Shown here: positions 13,534 to 22,199 of the stretch, one piece after another
How the letters are laid out: each line of letters opens with the position of its first letter
How positions within the stretch are numbered: position 1 is the first letter of the stretch
DNA from: a virus
Length of the DNA stretch: 45,787 nt
Reading direction: 5' to 3' (one strand)
Virus record (IMG/VR): IMGVR_UViG_3300000553_000071
Location: 1 to 45,787 of that record
Translations under genes and position numbers: made by a program
The notes under the pieces: model-generated
The model's input: only the letters and a program-made list of their open reading frames with translations
What the model was told of the DNA's origin: nothing
Database searches by the model: none

Positions 13534-15570
13534 ATGAAAATTGAAAATCTAGTCAAATCGCCAAACATTGCCGAACAAATGGACAATGAAGAGTTGTCAT
13601 CTCTTGGTGCTAGATTATTAGAAGAAGTCAACATGGACTTAACTTCTCGATTAGATTGGGAAGAGCGTAATGAAAAGTCTATTAAGTTGGCACTTCAGGT
13701 TGTAGAGAAAAAGACTTTCCCTTGGCCTAATGCTTCTAACGTAAAGTTCCCTCTGATTACTATCGCAGCAATGCAATACCACAGTCGTGCTTATCCTGCA
13801 TTACTTGGCAACAATGAAGTTGTCCAATGTAAGGTGTATGGTAAGGATGATGATGGTGAAATGCAAAAGCGTGGGGATAGAATATCTCGCCACATGACTT
13901 ATCAGGTAATGGAAGAAGATGAGACATGGGAAGAGAATCAAGACAAAACATTACTTGTACAGGCTATTGCAGGTACAGCGATTAAGAAATCCTATTTTGA
14001 CCCTGTAAAGGGACATAACGTATCCGAACTGGTACTTCCAAATGATTTTATCGTCAATTATTTCACTAAATCAATTGCAGACTCACCAAGAGTTACGCAC
14101 CGCATTTTTCTATCATCAAATGAATTACATGAACGCCAGGTACGTGGCATCTTTAGTAAGCCAACAGATGAAGCTCCAGCAGGACAACCCCAGCAGACCT
14201 TATTACGAACTGCTAAAGAAGACGCACAAGGAGTAAGGGAACAAACAGGTGATCCTGACACTCCATTTGAGTTCTATGAGATACATTGTTGGATTGACCT
14301 TGATGAAGACGGCTACAAAGAGCCATATATCGTTTATTTAAGACGTGATACAGGTATTATTTACCGTATAGTTGCACGTTACTTCCAAGACTCTATTGAG
14401 TATAGTGGTAATGACATTATCCGTATTAAGCCTGAACAGTATTTTACGAAGTATGGATTTATCCCTAGCCCTGATGGTGGTTTCTATGACTTAGGATTTG
14501 GAAGTTTACTTGGGCCACTCAATGACTCTGTTAACACCATTGTTAATCAACTGATTGATGCAGGCACAATGTCTGTAACAGGTGGTGGATTCTTAGGTCG
14601 TGGAGTCAAGATTAAGGGTGGAGATTATACATTCAAGCCTCATGAGTGGAAGCGTGTAGACAGTACAGGCGATGACTTACGTGCCAATATTATGGCATTA
14701 CCTGTCAGAGAGCCAAGTGCTACATTATTCCAATTACTACAGTTACTGATTAACTATGGTGAGCGTATTGCAGGTGCTACTGACATTATGACTGGGGTAA
14801 GTCCTGGTCAAAACACTCCTGCTGAGACATCAAGACATACTGTTGAACAAGGAATGAAAGTATTTAATGGTATCTTCAAGCGTACTTGGAGAGCCATGAA
14901 AGAAGAGTTCCAAAAGTTATATAGACTCAATCAGTTATATCTACCAAGTGACCCTATTGAGTTTGAATATAAGTCTGAACTGTCATTTGTGCTACCAGAT
15001 GACTATTCTTTAGACATGAAATTGGTTAAACCTGCTGCTGATCCAAACGTGGTATCAGATAGTCAGAAACAGGCACAAGCACAGGCTGTTATGGCAATTG
15101 CAGGGCCTGACATGAATATGTATGAAGTCAAGAAGAGATATTTAGAATCCCTTAAAGTAAATAATATTGAACAGATATTGCCTGACCCTAAAGGGCCTAA
15201 TGCGATACCTCCTAAGCCTGATGTCAAGATGCAGATTGAGAAAATGAAGACCGATGAACGTGCAATGAACCATCAGTTACGATTCAAGTTGGGATTAGCC
15301 AAACTGATGAGCGAAGCAGAGTTAATGCAAGCAAAAGTAACCGAATTACAAGCCAAAGCCGTATTAGAACTAGAACAGGCTGACGGAGTAAAGAATGGTC
15401 ATGCTATTGCTATGTTAGAGGCTGAAATAGGTGCTAAGAGGGCGCACATGGATGGAATATTTCGTAGTATTGAGTTAATGAGTCAACTAGAAAGGGAAGC
15501 AAATGACGCAACAGGAATGGCAGGAATGGATGAATCATCCAGTAACACAGGAGTTCAGAAGTCATCTTAA
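13534..15570 (+). CDS. Portal protein, 678 aa
   Basis: The gene follows terL and precedes scaffold and capsid genes. The protein starts with a helical segment, then WEERNEKSIKLALQVVEKKTFPWPNASNV, split as WEERNEK...FPWPNASNVKFPL, a pattern typical of podovirus-type portals that describes an early loop near the clip/wing. GSLLGPLNDSVNTIVNQLID is the hydrophobic tunnel-helix region in the middle, and a long Gln/Ala/Glu-rich helix forms the C-terminal barrel. The size matches P22-type portals. It forms the dodecameric DNA channel. Confidence 0.9.
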   Translation: MKIENLVKSPNIAEQMDNEELSSLGARLLEEVNMDLTSRLDWEERNEKSIKLALQVVEKKTFPWPNASNVKFPLITIAAMQYHSRAYPALLGNNEVVQCKVYGKDDDGEMQKRGDRISRHMTYQVMEEDETWEENQDKTLLVQAIAGTAIKKSYFDPVKGHNVSELVLPNDFIVNYFTKSIADSPRVTHRIFLSSNELHERQVRGIFSKPTDEAPAGQPQQTLLRTAKEDAQGVREQTGDPDTPFEFYEIHCWIDLDEDGYKEPYIVYLRRDTGIIYRIVARYFQDSIEYSGNDIIRIKPEQYFTKYGFIPSPDGGFYDLGFGSLLGPLNDSVNTIVNQLIDAGTMSVTGGGFLGRGVKIKGGDYTFKPHEWKRVDSTGDDLRANIMALPVREPSATLFQLLQLLINYGERIAGATDIMTGVSPGQNTPAETSRHTVEQGMKVFNGIFKRTWRAMKEEFQKLYRLNQLYLPSDPIEFEYKSELSFVLPDDYSLDMKLVKPAADPNVVSDSQKQAQAQAVMAIAGPDMNMYEVKKRYLESLKVNNIEQILPDPKGPNAIPPKPDVKMQIEKMKTDERAMNHQLRFKLGLAKLMSEAELMQAKVTELQAKAVLELEQADGVKNGHAIAMLEAEIGAKRAHMDGIFRSIELMSQLEREANDATGMAGMDESSSNTGVQKSS

Positions 15571-15709
15571 ACGTGCTAAATTAGAGGCACAAGAGGCTTG
15601 GGCAAACCGACAGTTTCAGACTGAGGGGGATAATCAATTTGCATTAGGTGGGGTATATGCCATCAATCAAATTTTAGAACTCGAATATGAAGATATACAG
15701 GGGGCATAA
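15503..15709 (+). CDS. Small protein between portal and co-chaperonin, 68 aa
   Basis: ATG 15503 lies inside the portal 3' end (68-base overlap) with GGGAAG upstream, and the stop overlaps the next ATG (TAATG). The sequence is helical: QQEWQEWMNHPVTQEFRSHL, then EAWANRQFQTEG and GVYAINQILELEYEDIQ. Small proteins of this kind often sit between portal and scaffold genes in environmental podoviruses. Function unknown. Confidence 0.75.
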   Translation: MTQQEWQEWMNHPVTQEFRSHLKRAKLEAQEAWANRQFQTEGDNQFALGGVYAINQILELEYEDIQGA

Positions 15710-16032
15710 TGAACAATTCAGGATGGAAGCCTACAGGGCATCGTGTACTCGTGAGGGTCGAAGAAGTTGAAAGAAAAACTGAAAGCGGCATTATTATCGC
15801 TGACATCACAGCCGATAAAGAGCAACTTGGTCAAGACTCAGGAATCGTTGTCGAGCTTGGGAATACTGCTTATTCCGACCAACAAGCTGCTTGGTGTCAA
15901 GTCGGAGACAATGTTAAGTTTGGTCGTTATGCAGGACAAATCATTAGTAAAAAACAATCAGATGACGGACTCGAATACAGAGTCTTAAATGATCTTGACG
16001 TAGTATTAGTAAAGGAGAAAGCAAATGGATGA
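15709..16032 (+). CDS. GroES-like co-chaperonin, 107 aa
   Basis: The sequence follows the Cpn10 layout: P8-x-x-HRVLVRVEEVE, the mobile-loop region KTESGIIIAD whose I28-I30 corresponds to the GroEL-binding Ile-Val-Leu tripeptide, then SGIVVELGN, VGDNVKFGRYAGQ and the C-terminal strand YRVLNDLDVVLVKE. Length is normal. Host GroES is often replaced by phage versions (gp31 of T4, CocO of RB49) to fold large capsid proteins inside GroEL. The position between portal and scaffold supports a role in capsid assembly. Confidence 0.88.
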   Translation: MNNSGWKPTGHRVLVRVEEVERKTESGIIIADITADKEQLGQDSGIVVELGNTAYSDQQAAWCQVGDNVKFGRYAGQIISKKQSDDGLEYRVLNDLDVVLVKEKANG

Positions 16033-16858
16033 AGTTCAAAGTGTACCACTTAGTGCTACAGAACCAACAGAAGTTGTTGAATTACAAACCGAAACGACTG
16101 TAGAGCCACATTCTGCTGACCAAGAGACGGTAAATGAAGCAAAACGTCAAGGATGGGTTCCACAAGAAGAATATGATGGGCCTGCCGATAAATGGGTAGA
16201 TGCCGAAACCTTTGTAAAAAAAGGTAAAGAAATTAATGCTATTTTACGTAAGGATAATGAGTTCTTAAAGCGTGAAATTGCTGAAATGAAGTCCACAATG
16301 ATGGAATTCAAGAAGTTTTCTGCTGATAATGAAAAACGTGCGTATGACCGAGCATTAGCAGAACTTAGAGAACAAAAAAAGATGGCAGTCAGTCAAGGTG
16401 ACGGTGATAAGTTACTTGAAGTAGATGATGCTATTGAAGAACTCAAAGAACAACGTGCAAAAGAGGCTCAAGAGACTAAACAGGCTACTAATCAGATTGA
16501 CCCTTCCTTTGTAGAGTGGAATGATGACAATAAATGGTTTGGTAAAGACCCTGAATTGACCGAAGAGGCTAATTTAATTGGTGAAACCCTTAAACGTAGA
16601 CAACCTACACTTATTGGTCGTGATTTCTTAGACGAAGTGGCTAAGAGGGTAAAAAAGATGTATCCTGAGAAGTTTACCAATGCTAATAGAGCAAAACCAT
16701 CCCCAGTAGAGGGTACAACAGGCAATAAATCAAGTGCTAAGACAGGTAAGTATTCATTTAATGATCTTCCGCCTGAGGCTAAACAGGCTTGTTTGAAGTT
16801 TGAAAAGCAGAAATTATTAACACGTGAGGAATATGTTAAAGATTTCTTTGGAGAATAG
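16025..16858 (+). CDS. Scaffolding protein, 277 aa
   Basis: Acidic, Glu/Lys-rich and largely helical: an acidic N-terminus, a segment AKRQGWVPQEEYDGPADKW seen in phage scaffolds, then a long coiled coil (about 80-165) and a basic C-terminal end KQACLKFEKQKLLTREEY that would contact capsid protein. It lies between portal/co-chaperonin and the capsid genes, overlapping the former by eight bases. It would template procapsid assembly and leave before DNA packaging. Confidence 0.82.
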   Translation: MDEVQSVPLSATEPTEVVELQTETTVEPHSADQETVNEAKRQGWVPQEEYDGPADKWVDAETFVKKGKEINAILRKDNEFLKREIAEMKSTMMEFKKFSADNEKRAYDRALAELREQKKMAVSQGDGDKLLEVDDAIEELKEQRAKEAQETKQATNQIDPSFVEWNDDNKWFGKDPELTEEANLIGETLKRRQPTLIGRDFLDEVAKRVKKMYPEKFTNANRAKPSPVEGTTGNKSSAKTGKYSFNDLPPEAKQACLKFEKQKLLTREEYVKDFFGE

Positions 16859-16870
16859 TATTTAAAAATG

Positions 16871-16899
16871 TTGTAATTCGTATACAATTCAATTATAGT
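16871..16899 (+). promoter_or_regulatory. Possible promoter for capsid genes
   Basis: TTGTAA (16871-16876), exactly 17 bases, TATAGT (16894-16899) in the 53-bp gap after the scaffold gene; AAGGA and ATG 16912 follow. A local promoter here would boost decoration and major capsid expression up to the terminator at 18999. Confidence 0.5.
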
Positions 16900-16911
16900 A
16901 AGGATATTAAA

Positions 16912-17409
16912 ATGACAAGAGAAAATAAGCAGGGAAGTTCTGAAGCGCAAATAAGGTCAGTTGCGGAACGTGATACAGAGGTGGTAAGGTCTCAGTCCCA
17001 ACGAACTAGACGTACTTCATTTGGCGCACCAAAACTTTCTATGGCAGTAACAGTAGAAGTGCCTGGCTATCATTTATGCTGGATGAATGATGACGGTAAG
17101 ATGATAGACCAAGCATTAGATAGTGGTTATGAGTTTGTCGTAAAACATGAAACCGAGATAGAGAATGGCGTATCGCCTTCAAATGTTGACATGAACGACA
17201 AAATCAAAATGAAGGTAGGAACTTTTGATAACGGTGCGCCTATTTATGGCTATTTAATGAAAATCAAGAATGAATGGTTTGAGGAAGATCAAGAAGCCAT
17301 CTTGTTAGAAAATAGAAAAATAGAAGACGCAATCGCTGGCGGAAATATTAATGGTACGGTTGGTCAAGATGGAAAATACGTTTCAAGCATCTCGATTAAG
17401 CGTTCTTAA
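16912..17409 (+). CDS. Hypothetical head-region protein, 165 aa
   Basis: Starts after AAGGATATTAAA. The first 45 residues are Arg/Ser/Gln-rich and probably disordered. The body contains VTVEVPGYHLCWMNDDGKM, IDQALDSGYEFV, NDKIKMKVGTFDNGAPIYGYLMKI and a helix QEAILLENRKIEDAI. Similar small proteins precede decoration and capsid genes in other environmental phages, so a head-associated role is likely. No enzymatic motif. Confidence 0.72.
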   Translation: MTRENKQGSSEAQIRSVAERDTEVVRSQSQRTRRTSFGAPKLSMAVTVEVPGYHLCWMNDDGKMIDQALDSGYEFVVKHETEIENGVSPSNVDMNDKIKMKVGTFDNGAPIYGYLMKIKNEWFEEDQEAILLENRKIEDAIAGGNINGTVGQDGKYVSSISIKRS

Positions 17410-17433
17410 ATTTTAATTTTATAAGGATTTATA

Positions 17434-18030
17434 ATGGCAAACACAAATGCACCATTCGGATTTAGTCCGATTATTTATGGTACAAGTGGCACCAACAACC
17501 AACAAATGCGTGTTTACTGGATTCCATCTGCTGATACCTCTGCGTATTACATTGGTGATGTAATTAAAACACAAACTGGTTCTGATGCTAACGGTACTCC
17601 AAAGATTGCAAAATGCGCATCTGGCGACACTCCACGTGGCGTTATTATGGGTGTTTTACAAGCTAACCCAAATAGCCCAACACTCGTTGGAACAAACATC
17701 GACCTTACAATTACATCAGTACCTGCTACTAAAGCAAATGACTACTATGTAATGGTTAATGATGACCCAGACCAAATGTATGTAGTTCAAGGTGACTCAA
17801 CTACATTTACATCGGCTGATGCTAATAAGAATGCAACTTACACAGTTGCAACACCTTCTTATTCAAATCAGTTATCTGCATCAGTTTTAACAGGCACAAC
17901 TACTTCTTCTACAGCACCATTGAAGATTGTTGGATTCGAGCAAATACCAGGTACTACTATTGGTGCTTACACTCGTTTCATGGTCTTGTTCAATCAGCAC
18001 GAGTTTAACAGACCGTCTGCTGGTATTTAA
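17434..18030 (+). CDS. Head decoration/structural protein, 198 aa
   Basis: ATAAGGATTTATA precedes ATG 17434. The sequence is Thr/Ser/Asn/Gly-rich and beta-type throughout, starting ANTNAPFGFSPI, a segment typical of phage structural proteins encoded next to the major capsid gene, and ending RFMVLFNQHEFN. It lies 15 bases before the capsid gene and shares its transcription unit. Probably a capsid decoration or stabilisation protein. Confidence 0.75.
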   Translation: MANTNAPFGFSPIIYGTSGTNNQQMRVYWIPSADTSAYYIGDVIKTQTGSDANGTPKIAKCASGDTPRGVIMGVLQANPNSPTLVGTNIDLTITSVPATKANDYYVMVNDDPDQMYVVQGDSTTFTSADANKNATYTVATPSYSNQLSASVLTGTTTSSTAPLKIVGFEQIPGTTIGAYTRFMVLFNQHEFNRPSAGI

Positions 18031-18045
18031 TTAGGAGAATAAAAA

Positions 18046-18975
18046 ATGGCTGGTATTATTACAACTGGTTCACATCCAAAGGCTCTATGGCCTGGTGTTA
18101 AGGCTTGGTGGGGTCGCTCATACAGTGAGCATCCTGTTGAGTACACAGATTTATTTGACACAACTACTTCAGACAAGAACTATGAAGAGTATGTACAGAC
18201 TACAGGTTTTGGTTTAGCACCACAGAAATCTCAAGGTCAAGGCGTTTCGTATGACTCAGAAGTTCAAGGTTTTGTAACACGTTTAACTAACGTAGCATAC
18301 GGTATTGGATACATCGTTACTCACGAAGAACTCCAAGACAACCTTTATGAAGTTGTTTCTAAGAGACGTGCTGCTGCAAATGCTTTCTCTATGCGTCAAA
18401 CCAAAGAGAACGTAGCTGCAAACGTATATAACAATTCTTTCAGTTCTTCATATAAAGGTGGCGATAACGTATCTTTGTTAAACGCATCACACCCTAATAC
18501 ATCAGGTGGTACATTCTCTAACTTATTGACAGTAGCTGCTGCATTGTCTGAAGTTGCGATTGAAAACTTGATTATTCAGATTATGTTGGCACAAAATGAT
18601 CGTGGTTTACGTATCAACTTAATGCCACGTAGTTTAGTTGTTCACCCAAGCAACTGGTTTGAAGCAAATCGTATTATGAAGTCTGTTTACCAATATCAAG
18701 CAAACACAGCAGGTACAAACGCTGTAAACGTACTCCATGCTACAAACGCATTGCCTGATGGTATCAAGATGAACCATTACCTCACATCAACAACTGCATG
18801 GTTTATCCGTACAATGATGCCTGCTGGTACTGGTATGATTCATCAAGAGCGTGAAGCAATCACTTTTGATATGGATAATGACTTCGATACAATGAACGCA
18901 AAAGCTAAATCCTACGAGCGTTATGCTTTCGGGTGGGGCGATCCACGTGCATTGTGGGGAACTCCAGGAGCCTAA
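18046..18975 (+). CDS. Major capsid protein, 309 aa
   Basis: TTAGGAGAATAAAAA precedes ATG 18046. The protein resembles the Mu gpT-type HK97-fold capsid family: an N-terminal arm with LWPGVKAWWGRSY, EHPVEYTDLFDTT, then YGIGYIVTHEELQDNLY, a spine-helix region with Ala/Asn-rich helices, HPSNWFEANRI and the C-terminal YERYAFGWGDPRALWG. Position between the decoration gene and a strong terminator fits a highly expressed capsid gene. No protease is encoded nearby, so maturation cleavage is not implied. Confidence 0.9.
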   Translation: MAGIITTGSHPKALWPGVKAWWGRSYSEHPVEYTDLFDTTTSDKNYEEYVQTTGFGLAPQKSQGQGVSYDSEVQGFVTRLTNVAYGIGYIVTHEELQDNLYEVVSKRRAAANAFSMRQTKENVAANVYNNSFSSSYKGGDNVSLLNASHPNTSGGTFSNLLTVAAALSEVAIENLIIQIMLAQNDRGLRINLMPRSLVVHPSNWFEANRIMKSVYQYQANTAGTNAVNVLHATNALPDGIKMNHYLTSTTAWFIRTMMPAGTGMIHQEREAITFDMDNDFDTMNAKAKSYERYAFGWGDPRALWGTPGA

Positions 18976-18998
18976 TAAACTCTGACGTGAGAAGTATT

Positions 18999-19034
18999 CC
19001 CCCTAGTTACCAAAAATATCTAGGGGGTTTTTTC
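18999..19034 (+). terminator. Rho-independent terminator after the capsid gene
   Basis: CCCCCTAG (18999-19006) pairs perfectly with CTAGGGGG (19020-19027) across a 13-base loop and is followed by TTTTTTC. It is the clearest intrinsic terminator in the window and would partly separate high-level capsid expression from downstream tail genes. Confidence 0.85.
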
Positions 19035-19055
19035 TCTAATATATTGAAAGGAATT

Positions 19056-19211
19056 ATGATGGCAGCAGGTGCTAATAAAAAATTGCGTGAAGGTCACGAC
19101 ATTGGAATGGGTCTTAAGGCTCCTATTGGTGTTCCAAAAGAAGCACGTAAGGGTAAAGTTACTCCTAAGAAACAGGATACTAAACTAAAACAACCTAAAG
19201 GGAATTATTAA
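19056..19211 (+). CDS. Small basic protein, 51 aa
   Basis: The start is ATG 19056 (MMAAGANKK) with AAAGGA upstream; a longer frame from 18933 runs through the capsid gene and the terminator and is rejected. The protein is strongly basic and glycine/proline-rich (REGHDIGMGLKAPIG, then KVTPKKQDTKLKQPK), and may bind nucleic acid or sit in the virion. No domain recognised. Confidence 0.68.
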   Translation: MMAAGANKKLREGHDIGMGLKAPIGVPKEARKGKVTPKKQDTKLKQPKGNY

Positions 19212-19213
19212 TC

Positions 19214-19627
19214 ATGGCTTCCCCAAATCCAACAGTACAGATATTAAATGATGGTTATAAGAATACAACTATCAAAGTAGACGGTTATTTAAACGCTGCT
19301 GATTTAAGTGGTGTAACAATTATTGACCCATCTACATTAAGTCAAATGGATGGTCAAGGTACTATTCCTGACAGAGTTCGTGTTAATCGTATTAACTTTG
19401 ACATTCAAGACGGTATTCAAGTTGACTTAAATTGGGCAGGTGCTACTCCAGCATCTTTATGGAAATTAACAGGTCGTGGTGAGATTAAGGCTAGACCATT
19501 TGGCGGTATCGTTAATAACGCAACAACCCCCACAGGACTCATTACTACTACAACAATTGGTGGTGCATCAACAACCACTAATACATCTTACACAATCATT
19601 TTAGAATTAGTTAAATACCATTCTTAA
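19214..19627 (+). CDS. Virion structural protein candidate, 137 aa
   Basis: A beta-rich, Thr/Asn/Gly-rich protein: VQILNDGYKNTTIKVDGYL, then VRVNRINFDIQDGIQVDLNW and WKLTGRGEIKARPFGG. The pattern is that of a jelly-roll or Ig-like virion component. It begins the run of small structural genes after the capsid terminator. No name can be given. Confidence 0.72.
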   Translation: MASPNPTVQILNDGYKNTTIKVDGYLNAADLSGVTIIDPSTLSQMDGQGTIPDRVRVNRINFDIQDGIQVDLNWAGATPASLWKLTGRGEIKARPFGGIVNNATTPTGLITTTTIGGASTTTNTSYTIILELVKYHS

Positions 19628-19628
19628 T

Positions 19629-19787
19629 ATGCACATAGCCGAATCCAACGCCAAAGAAATACAGTTAGTAGCAACGATTACTCGTGCAGACGGAACTGTA
19701 GAGGAATTAGGCGTAATTGACTATTGGCATAAGAATCCAATTAAACGCATTATATGGAAGATTAAACGCTTCCTAGAAAGGAAATAA
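19629..19787 (+). CDS. Small hypothetical protein, 52 aa
   Basis: ATG 19629 lies one base after the previous stop and its stop one base before the next ATG. It reads MHIAESNAKEIQLVATITR, then ADGTVEELGVIDYWHKNP and a strongly basic tail IKRIIWKIKRFLERK. Similar short proteins with a DYWHKNP-like core and basic tail are familiar from tail regions of environmental phages. Function unknown. Confidence 0.7.
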   Translation: MHIAESNAKEIQLVATITRADGTVEELGVIDYWHKNPIKRIIWKIKRFLERK

Positions 19788-19788
19788 C

Positions 19789-20154
19789 ATGGCCACTCTA
19801 TTGGTGAATACTGGTCGTGCTATCATCACAAACCGTCTTAATAGTGGGGGAACAATTCCTCAATATGTAGGTTGGGGGACTGGTGCTGGTACAACTGGTG
19901 CAACAGATACGACATTATTTACTGAAGTATTACCACGTACATCAGGAACAGTATCACAAGTAACAACATCTACTACAAACGATACATTTCAAGTAGTAGG
20001 AACATTAACTGAGGCAAGTGGTGCAACATTTACTAACGCAGGATTGTTTGACGCATCAACTTCAGGTAATTTATTTGTAAAAGGTGACTTTACAGGTATA
20101 GCATTAAACACAGGCGATAGTATCCAATTTACTTTTAAAGTACAATTTAGTTAA
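19789..20154 (+). CDS. Virion structural protein candidate, 121 aa
   Basis: Threonine-, glycine- and valine-rich beta protein: VNTGRAIITNRLNSGG, YVGWGTGAGTTGATDTTLF, EASGATFTNAGLFDASTSG and LNTGDSIQFTFKVQFS. This ITNRL...YVGWGTGAGT...TNAGLFD order is familiar from small phage structural proteins (possible tail or decoration component). Adjacent to similar beta-rich genes. Confidence 0.75.
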   Translation: MATLLVNTGRAIITNRLNSGGTIPQYVGWGTGAGTTGATDTTLFTEVLPRTSGTVSQVTTSTTNDTFQVVGTLTEASGATFTNAGLFDASTSGNLFVKGDFTGIALNTGDSIQFTFKVQFS

Positions 20155-20156
20155 TT

Positions 20157-20915
20157 ATGGCTCATCAAGTAGCGGATAGAATACAACAAACAGGTACGGC
20201 TAACACAACAGTTAGCTTTACCTTATCTGCTACTACAGCAGGTTATCAATCATTTTCACCTGCCATTACAGTAGGTAATACAACCTATTACTCTGCGAAT
20301 GACGGAACTAATTGGGAAGTAGGTATTGGTACATTAACCAACTCTACAACCCTTACAAGAACAACAATTCTATCCTCAAGCAATTCAGGATCAGCAGTAA
20401 CATTTAGTGGCACAGTTACTGTATTTTGTGATTATCCTGCTGGCATAGCGGTATATTCAAGTAATAATCCAGGCACAGCAGGACAAGTTTTAACATCCAA
20501 CGGAACAGGCACAGTACCTAGTTGGGGTACAGTCTATGGTAGTTATTCAAGAACTTCTGTAACAGCAACGGCATCACAGACTACTTTTACCGTAACTTAT
20601 ACGGTAGGATATATTGAAGTTTATTACAATGGCGTATTGCTTAATAGTGCTGATTATACAGCATCCAATGGAACTACAGTTGTATTAGCCACAGGTGCAT
20701 CGGCAGGTGCTATTGTTGAATTTATTGCTTATAATACTGTTGCAACAGGTTCTGTGGCAGGATCAAACACCCAAGTACAGTATAATAACGGTGGTGCATT
20801 AGGAGCATCTTCAGCATTTACATTTACAGGAAATGACCTTAATATACCATTTGGAACATCAGGTTCTGCAACTTCTAGTGCTAAAATAGCATTAGCTCTT
20901 TCTATGATTGCGTGA
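20157..20915 (+). CDS. Fibre-type structural protein, 252 aa
   Basis: The N-terminal half has the domain seen at the start of many phage fibres: QQTGTANTTVSFTLSATTAG, WEVGIGTLTNSTTLTRTTIL and a GTAGQVLTSNGTG segment. The second half contains SYSRTSVTATASQTTFTVTY, then YIEVYYNGVLLNSADYTAS, a small beta domain also found in the tailspike at 24350 (there FVNGSKQISSTNY). It ends with VQYNNGGALGASSAFTF. Probably a tail or head fibre; the shared module suggests a common attachment point. Confidence 0.78.
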   Translation: MAHQVADRIQQTGTANTTVSFTLSATTAGYQSFSPAITVGNTTYYSANDGTNWEVGIGTLTNSTTLTRTTILSSSNSGSAVTFSGTVTVFCDYPAGIAVYSSNNPGTAGQVLTSNGTGTVPSWGTVYGSYSRTSVTATASQTTFTVTYTVGYIEVYYNGVLLNSADYTASNGTTVVLATGASAGAIVEFIAYNTVATGSVAGSNTQVQYNNGGALGASSAFTFTGNDLNIPFGTSGSATSSAKIALALSMIA

Positions 20916-20916
20916 T

Positions 20917-21240
20917 ATGGCTATAAACTATACATCGACTCAAACAGCATCAGTTACGACATTAACAACAGTTTATAACCCTGTTACGTCTGGAGTTCAA
21001 TCCACATTGATTGGATTATTATTAGCCAATACAACAACATCAACAGTAACTGCTTCTGTAACTTTAGTTAACTCTGGTGCTACGGTAACGACTAATATAG
21101 TTAATAACGTCATTATTCCTGTTGGTACATCACTTGATGTTGTGCAATCAGCAAAAATAGTAATTCCTGCAAATTACTCATTAAAAGTAGTTTCTAATGG
21201 TGCAGTTGATGTAACAGTATCTGCGGTGGAGGTCAGCTAA
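20917..21240 (+). CDS. Beta-rich virion protein, 107 aa
   Basis: ATG 20917 is taken as start, directly after the previous stop, rather than TTG 20908 inside that gene. The sequence is rich in Thr/Val/Ser (INYTSTQTASVTTLTTVYN, then ASVTLVNSGATVTTNIVNNV and NYSLKVVSNGAVDVTVSAVE), typical of a small Ig-like or jelly-roll capsid/tail component. Its stop overlaps the next start (TAATG). Confidence 0.72.
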   Translation: MAINYTSTQTASVTTLTTVYNPVTSGVQSTLIGLLLANTTTSTVTASVTLVNSGATVTTNIVNNVIIPVGTSLDVVQSAKIVIPANYSLKVVSNGAVDVTVSAVEVS

Positions 21241-22187
21241 TGTCATATATTGGAAATGCTCCTCAATCAGCAACATTAGTTGGTCAAACAGGTGGTGATT
21301 TTGATTCAATACCGTTATTAGATAACGTAGTTCGTGGCGATTTAGCATTATCTACACAAGTTATTAATCAACCAACAGTTGATGTAAATAACAGAATTAT
21401 ATTAAGTGATTCGCCACAGGTAATTAAGTTAGTAGCATCTACTATTGGTCAGGCATTTACGATTGATACACAAGGCTATAACAGCATAGAATTTACGACT
21501 CAAGCGTTTATTGGTACTGTTTTAGGTTCAAACGACAACATTACTTATTCTGCGATTGGTGGAATCAACAACGGTGGTGCTTGGGTATCCACTTTAGCAG
21601 CAGTCAATACCAATTACATTTTCCCATGTCAAAGTAGATACATTAAAGTTACTTGTACGACAGTTGGAGCATTTACTTATACTTTAAGAAACGTGCCATT
21701 TATGGGTAATAACGTAGCAGCGATTGGTGGTACTGCTGTATCTGCTTCTACTGCTCAATTAGGTATGTCAATAGTCAATATTGGTGCTGCTGCTCAATCA
21801 TCGACTAACCCATTATATGTATCTCCTTTAGCATTAGCAGCAACCAATAACCAAACAATCGGTCAGAGTATTATTACGGCAACTGCTGCTGCGGTAGTTC
21901 AAGCTAAAGCCTCTGCTGGTCGTATAACAATGCTTAATATGCAAAATAACTCTGCAAATATTGCGTTTTTGCATTTACAGAACGCTGCTGCAGCTACAAC
22001 TTCAACAGCATCTGTGCAGACGTATGTAATACCATCAAGCATTGGTAGTTTTGTCAACGTGAGTTTACCTGATGGTGGTTTGTATTTGTCAGCAGGTATT
22101 GCTTTTACAGTATCAGGAGCTATTACTTCAGGCGACACAACGGCACTTACATCGCCATCACTTGTAGTTAACTATTCATTTATTTAA
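21240..22187 (+). CDS. Virion structural protein, 315 aa
   Basis: Starts MSYIGNAPQSATLVGQTGG, a leader very similar to those of phage fibre/appendage proteins (YIGNAP...). The middle holds a beta-sandwich-like stretch (YNSIEFTTQAFIGTV, LGSNDNITYSAIGG, YFPCQSRYIKVTCT-like) resembling a discoidin/carbohydrate-binding pattern, then Ala/Thr-rich beta repeats. Likely an adhesin or appendage component; binding activity is inference. Confidence 0.72.
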   Translation: MSYIGNAPQSATLVGQTGGDFDSIPLLDNVVRGDLALSTQVINQPTVDVNNRIILSDSPQVIKLVASTIGQAFTIDTQGYNSIEFTTQAFIGTVLGSNDNITYSAIGGINNGGAWVSTLAAVNTNYIFPCQSRYIKVTCTTVGAFTYTLRNVPFMGNNVAAIGGTAVSASTAQLGMSIVNIGAAAQSSTNPLYVSPLALAATNNQTIGQSIITATAAAVVQAKASAGRITMLNMQNNSANIAFLHLQNAAAATTSTASVQTYVIPSSIGSFVNVSLPDGGLYLSAGIAFTVSGAITSGDTTALTSPSLVVNYSFI

Positions 22188-22199
22188 AGGAGTTTTATT

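Noticed and set aside
16492-16950. 152-codon leftward frame across scaffold and the next gene
   Set aside because: It is the antisense shadow of a well-supported scaffold gene and crosses its promoter.
18933-19055. Upstream extension of the small basic gene into the capsid gene
   Set aside because: It would be translated through the strong terminator at 18999-19034; the ATG at 19056 has its own ribosome site.
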